Assembly: GCA_002709295.1 (NCBI GenBank)
Contig: PAQL01000041.1
Coordinates: 30,790 to 94,789, forward strand
From: Phycisphaerae bacterium
GTDB taxonomy: Bacteria > Planctomycetota > Phycisphaerae > Phycisphaerales > SM1A02
Direction of reading: 5' to 3'
Length of the DNA stretch: 64,000 nucleotides
Part shown: piece after piece, positions 61,822 through 64,000 of the stretch
Layout: the number at the start of each line of letters is the position of its first letter
How positions within the stretch are numbered: the stretch's first letter is position 1
Notes under the pieces: generated by a model
Told to the model about the DNA's origin: nothing
The model's input: only the letters and a program-made list of their open reading frames with translations
Database searches by the model: none
Position numbers and translations under genes: made by a program

Positions 61822-62205
61822 TCAGCCGATGCCCAGCATCTTGTTCAGCTGGGACTGGTCCTTGGCGATCTTGTAGAACTTCTCGATCTTCATCATCGAC
61901 ATCAGGCCGTGCAGCTCCTTGCTGAGCCCGAAGAGGATCGAATCGGCCTTGACCGCGTTGGCGTTGTTGCGGAACGCCAGGCACATGCCCAGCCCCATGG
62001 AGGACATGAAGGTCGTGGAGCTCATGTCGAGGACGAGATGCTCCAGCGAGGAGCCCAGCTCCTTGATGTAGGGCTCGACCTCCTTCTGGATGAGCGGAGC
62101 CTCACGCTGCCCGATGCTGGGACCGACCGGCTTGATGAGGAGAATCCCGTCCCTGCGGGTGATCTCCACGAGGCTGGTGGCATGCTTGTCGGGCAGGTTG
62201 GACAT
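61822..62205 (-). CDS. STAS-domain anti-sigma-factor antagonist
   Basis: 127 residues, a single STAS domain. LVLDMSSTTFMSSMGLGMCLAFR near 57-79 carries the Ser that SpoIIAA-type proteins have as phosphorylation site (Ser68 or Ser69). They control an anti-sigma factor or signalling kinase by partner switching. No such kinase or phosphatase gene lies next to it, so the partner is elsewhere. Convergent with the ChaN gene and divergent from hutI. Confidence 0.88.
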   Translation of the reverse strand: MSNLPDKHATSLVEITRRDGILLIKPVGPSIGQREAPLIQKEVEPYIKELGSSLEHLVLDMSSTTFMSSMGLGMCLAFRNNANAVKADSILFGLSKELHGLMSMMKIEKFYKIAKDQSQLNKMLGIG

Positions 62206-62299
62206 GGAACTCGGTCTCGATCTCGATGATGGTGGCCGGCAGGCGCGTCGCCGCCGGGGGCAGGAGTGTAGCGGAGGCCACGAGATGCTTCCGAAGGGC

Positions 62300-62314
62300 T
62301 ACCGTGCCCTCATG
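62300..62314 (+). promoter_or_regulatory. Leaderless-type promoter for hutI
   Basis: TACCGT (62300-62305), six bases (GCCCTC), ATG at 62312. No ribosome-binding site. It decides the start among three in-frame ATGs. Confidence 0.5.
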
Positions 62315-63580
62315 GACGATCACGACCCATCGCCGGGAACCGTCGCTTTCACCGGAGCCCGCCTGGTGACTCTCGCCGCCGGGGACCGCGAACCCAGACG
62401 TGGATCCCGGCTGTCGGAGCTCTCCGTCATCGATCGGGGCTGGATCCTGGTCCGGGACGGGATCATCGCGGATCTCGGCGAGGGTGATGCTCCCCCGCTT
62501 CCGGAATCCGTCGAGATCGTCCATGCCGAGGGCCGGGTGGTGATGCCCGCGCTCGTCGACTGCCACACCCACGCCTGCTTCGCCGGAGATCGATCCGACG
62601 AGTTCGAGGCCCGACTCGCCGGGGCCGACTACCTGGAGATCCTCGCCGCGGGAGGCGGGATCATGTCGACGGTCCGGTCGATCCGGGAGGCACCGGAGGA
62701 GCTGCTGGTCGATTCCCTGCTGGGCAGGCTCGAGCGGATGGCCAGGCTGGGAAGCGGCACCGTGGAGGTCAAGTCGGGATACGGCCTCGACCCCGGGTCG
62801 GAACTCAAGATGCTCCGGGCGATCACCACCGCGGCGGAGCGGACGCCGCAGATCGTCGTGCCGACCTTTCTCGGGGCCCACGCTCTCGATGCCGATGCCC
62901 CGGATCCCGCGCTGGCGGTGGAACGGATCATCGACGAGGCCCTTCCCGAAGCCGCGTCCTCCTTCCCCGGGATCGCCTGCGATGCCTACTGCGAGGAGGG
63001 GGCGTGGACCCTCGCGGACTGCCGGAGACTCTTCGAGCGGGCGGCGGAGCTGGGCTGTCCCATCCGGGTCCACACCGATCAGTTCAACAGCCTGGGGATG
63101 ACGCGACTCGCGGTCGAGATGGGGGCTCGAAGCGTCGATCATCTCGAGGCCTCCACCCCGGAGGATCTCAGGGCGGTCGCCGCCAGTGCCACCATCGCCG
63201 TCCTGCTGCCGGTCAGTGGCTTCACCCTCGACGATCGGTATGCCGACGGACGGGAACTCGTGGACCTCGGTGCCGCCGTGGCCCTTGCGAGCAACTTCAA
63301 TCCCGGCTCGGCCCCCTCCCCATCCGTCCCCTTCGCGATCGCCCTTGCCTGCCGAAAATGCGGCCTTCGACCCGCCGAAGCGATCACCGCCGCGACCTGG
63401 AATGCCGCCTGCGTGCTTGGCCTGCAGGACGAGATCGGCTCCCTGGAGGTCGGCAAGAGGGCGGATCTGATCCTCCTCGACACCGGGGATGAACGGGATC
63501 TGGGCCTCGAAGTGGCCGGTCCGGGGCCGGATCGAGTCATGATCGCGGGACGGTGGTGTCCGGGCGGGTCCCGGGCCTAG
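62312..63580 (+). CDS. hutI: Imidazolonepropionase
   Basis: 422 residues of the amidohydrolase superfamily. The metal motif is His85-x-His87 in DCHTHACFAGDRSDEF; further VEVKSGYGLD, CPIRVHTDQFNSLG and SNFNPGSAPSPSVPFAI follow. It opens the ring of imidazolone propionate in histidine degradation. The other hut genes (hutH, hutU, hutG) are not in the window. The start at 62312 fits the leaderless promoter; the open frame reaches back to 62090 without similarity. Confidence 0.95.
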   Translation: MDDHDPSPGTVAFTGARLVTLAAGDREPRRGSRLSELSVIDRGWILVRDGIIADLGEGDAPPLPESVEIVHAEGRVVMPALVDCHTHACFAGDRSDEFEARLAGADYLEILAAGGGIMSTVRSIREAPEELLVDSLLGRLERMARLGSGTVEVKSGYGLDPGSELKMLRAITTAAERTPQIVVPTFLGAHALDADAPDPALAVERIIDEALPEAASSFPGIACDAYCEEGAWTLADCRRLFERAAELGCPIRVHTDQFNSLGMTRLAVEMGARSVDHLEASTPEDLRAVAASATIAVLLPVSGFTLDDRYADGRELVDLGAAVALASNFNPGSAPSPSVPFAIALACRKCGLRPAEAITAATWNAACVLGLQDEIGSLEVGKRADLILLDTGDERDLGLEVAGPGPDRVMIAGRWCPGGSRA

Positions 63581-63645
63581 GCCGAAAAGTTTCCAATTCC
63601 GTTTCCTTCCAGCCAGGTCGGCCTCCCCGGAGGTCGATGGACCGG

Positions 63646-63664
63646 TGCCTGCATCGTGCAGGCA
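63646..63664 (+). other. Small perfect hairpin upstream of the repeat gene
   Basis: TGCCTGCA (63646-63653), three bases, TGCAGGCA (63657-63664). It covers the first base of an in-frame ATG at 63664 and lies 100 bases before the preferred start at 63766. It may be a translational control site or a weak terminator of hutI. Confidence 0.4.
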
Positions 63665-63765
63665 TGAGTTCATCAACCGGCCCTGAGATGCGGCACCGAC
63701 ATGACTTCACCGAGGGATTCGGTGGTCGGTTCCAGCCGAGGGGCTTCACGCCTGGGAGACCCCTG

Positions 63766-64000
63766 ATGCAGAACGGCTACAACACCTTCGGATACGGCCC
63801 CTTCATGAACCAGTACTGCGGTGACAACGGCAGCTTCGGCACCCCCTGCCCCACCGAGTACGCCAACTGGAACACCCCGTACTTCGGCGGCCACACCAAC
63901 GGCTGGAACACCCCGTACTTCGGCGGCTTCACCAACGGCTGGAACACCCCGTACTTCGGCGGCTTCACCAACGGCTGGAACACCCCGTACTTCGGCGGCC
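63766..64000 (+). CDS. Tandem-repeat protein rich in Trp/Tyr/Asn/Gly (start only, runs off the window)
   Basis: At least 78 residues. Start MQNGYNTFGYGPFMNQYC, then about 15 residues to the first full repeat, and then a 12-residue unit WNTPYFGG[HF]TNG repeated to the window edge. The start with GGGAG seven bases upstream (63766) is preferred; in-frame ATGs at 63664 and 63688 are alternatives. No signal peptide is visible from 63766. Low-complexity aromatic-glycine repeats suggest a structural or surface role, but I recognise no family and its true length is unknown. Confidence 0.65.
   Translation, partial: MQNGYNTFGYGPFMNQYCGDNGSFGTPCPTEYANWNTPYFGGHTNGWNTPYFGGFTNGWNTPYFGGFTNGWNTPYFGG
63868..64000 (+). 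repeat. 36-bp tandem repeat inside the terminal gene
   Basis: Three full units (63868-63903, 63904-63939, 63940-63975) and the start of a fourth. Units differ only at the codon after GGC GGC, CAC in unit 1 and TTC in units 2 and 3. The nearly exact DNA identity points to recent expansion or active homogenisation, and the array could vary in length between strains. Confidence 0.95.

Noticed and set aside
62090..62311. Longer hutI frame from 62090
   Set aside because: The extra 74 residues have no similarity and overlap the divergent STAS gene; the promoter-like hexamer points to 62312.
63868..64000. CRISPR-like array
   Set aside because: The units are directly adjacent without unique spacers and are in frame in an open reading frame, so this is a coding tandem repeat.

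Overview
The window is GC-rich chromosomal DNA, about two thirds G+C by eye, densely packed with genes on both strands. I see no tRNA, rRNA, CRISPR array, insertion sequence or integrase. Two formylglycine-type sulfatases, a dockerin-like C-terminus on a cysteine-rich secreted protein, an Hc1-type histone-like protein and many lipoproteins point to a marine member of the Planctomycetota, most likely Phycisphaerae. This assignment is inferred from gene content; no marker phylogeny was run.

Layout. 1-0.73 kb: 5' part of a secreted sulfatase. 1.0-4.0 kb: three overlapping genes (methyltransferase, FAD oxidoreductase, type III polyketide synthase) forming a small secondary-metabolite operon. 4.0-9.1 kb: a sugar ABC importer (ATPase, permease, lipoprotein binding protein) with a second sulfatase inserted on the opposite strand. 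9.7-27.3 kb: pheS, then the merged S10-spc-alpha ribosomal block on the minus strand from rpsJ to rplQ, including secY, map, infA and rpoA. rpmD, rpsD and adk are missing from their usual places. 27.4-31.1 kb: a secreted protein of unknown role, a GT2 glycosyltransferase and a BshC-like protein. 31.1-36.2 kb: a minus-strand operon lysS, transglutaminase-like protein, NAD(P)HX dehydratase and HD/OB-fold nuclease. 36.3-40.7 kb: PPi-type phosphofructokinase, divergent from a GmhB-like phosphatase, small protein, heptosyltransferase and plsY operon. 40.7-46.9 kb: ECF sigma factor with a probable anti-sigma partner, an adenylosuccinate lyase-type enzyme, a tiny histone-like gene, a FabZ-like dehydratase and mannose-6-phosphate isomerase. 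47.1-48.5 kb: an isolated atpD. 48.6-53.4 kb: a BamE-like lipoprotein, an M3-like peptidase, and iscS-iscU-iscA. 53.7-63.6 kb: panC with a hydrolase lipoprotein, a double-thioredoxin protein, a polyprenyl synthetase, a methyltransferase, the dockerin protein, a ChaN-like lipoprotein, a STAS protein and hutI. The right edge enters a gene built of 36-bp tandem repeats.

Regulation. Ten starts carry TANNNT exactly 6 or 7 bases upstream of ATG/GTG, mostly without a Shine-Dalgarno sequence. Nine of them open a transcription unit. This is the layout expected for leaderless mRNAs. Other genes have normal ribosome-binding sites, so both modes of initiation seem to coexist. Several terminator-like hairpins end in only a short TTTC tail. 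The most unusual things to follow up are the leaderless promoter pattern, the WNTPYFGG repeat protein, the solitary atpD with a leader hairpin, the histidine-rich IscU tail, and the reduced and altered ribosomal gene block.
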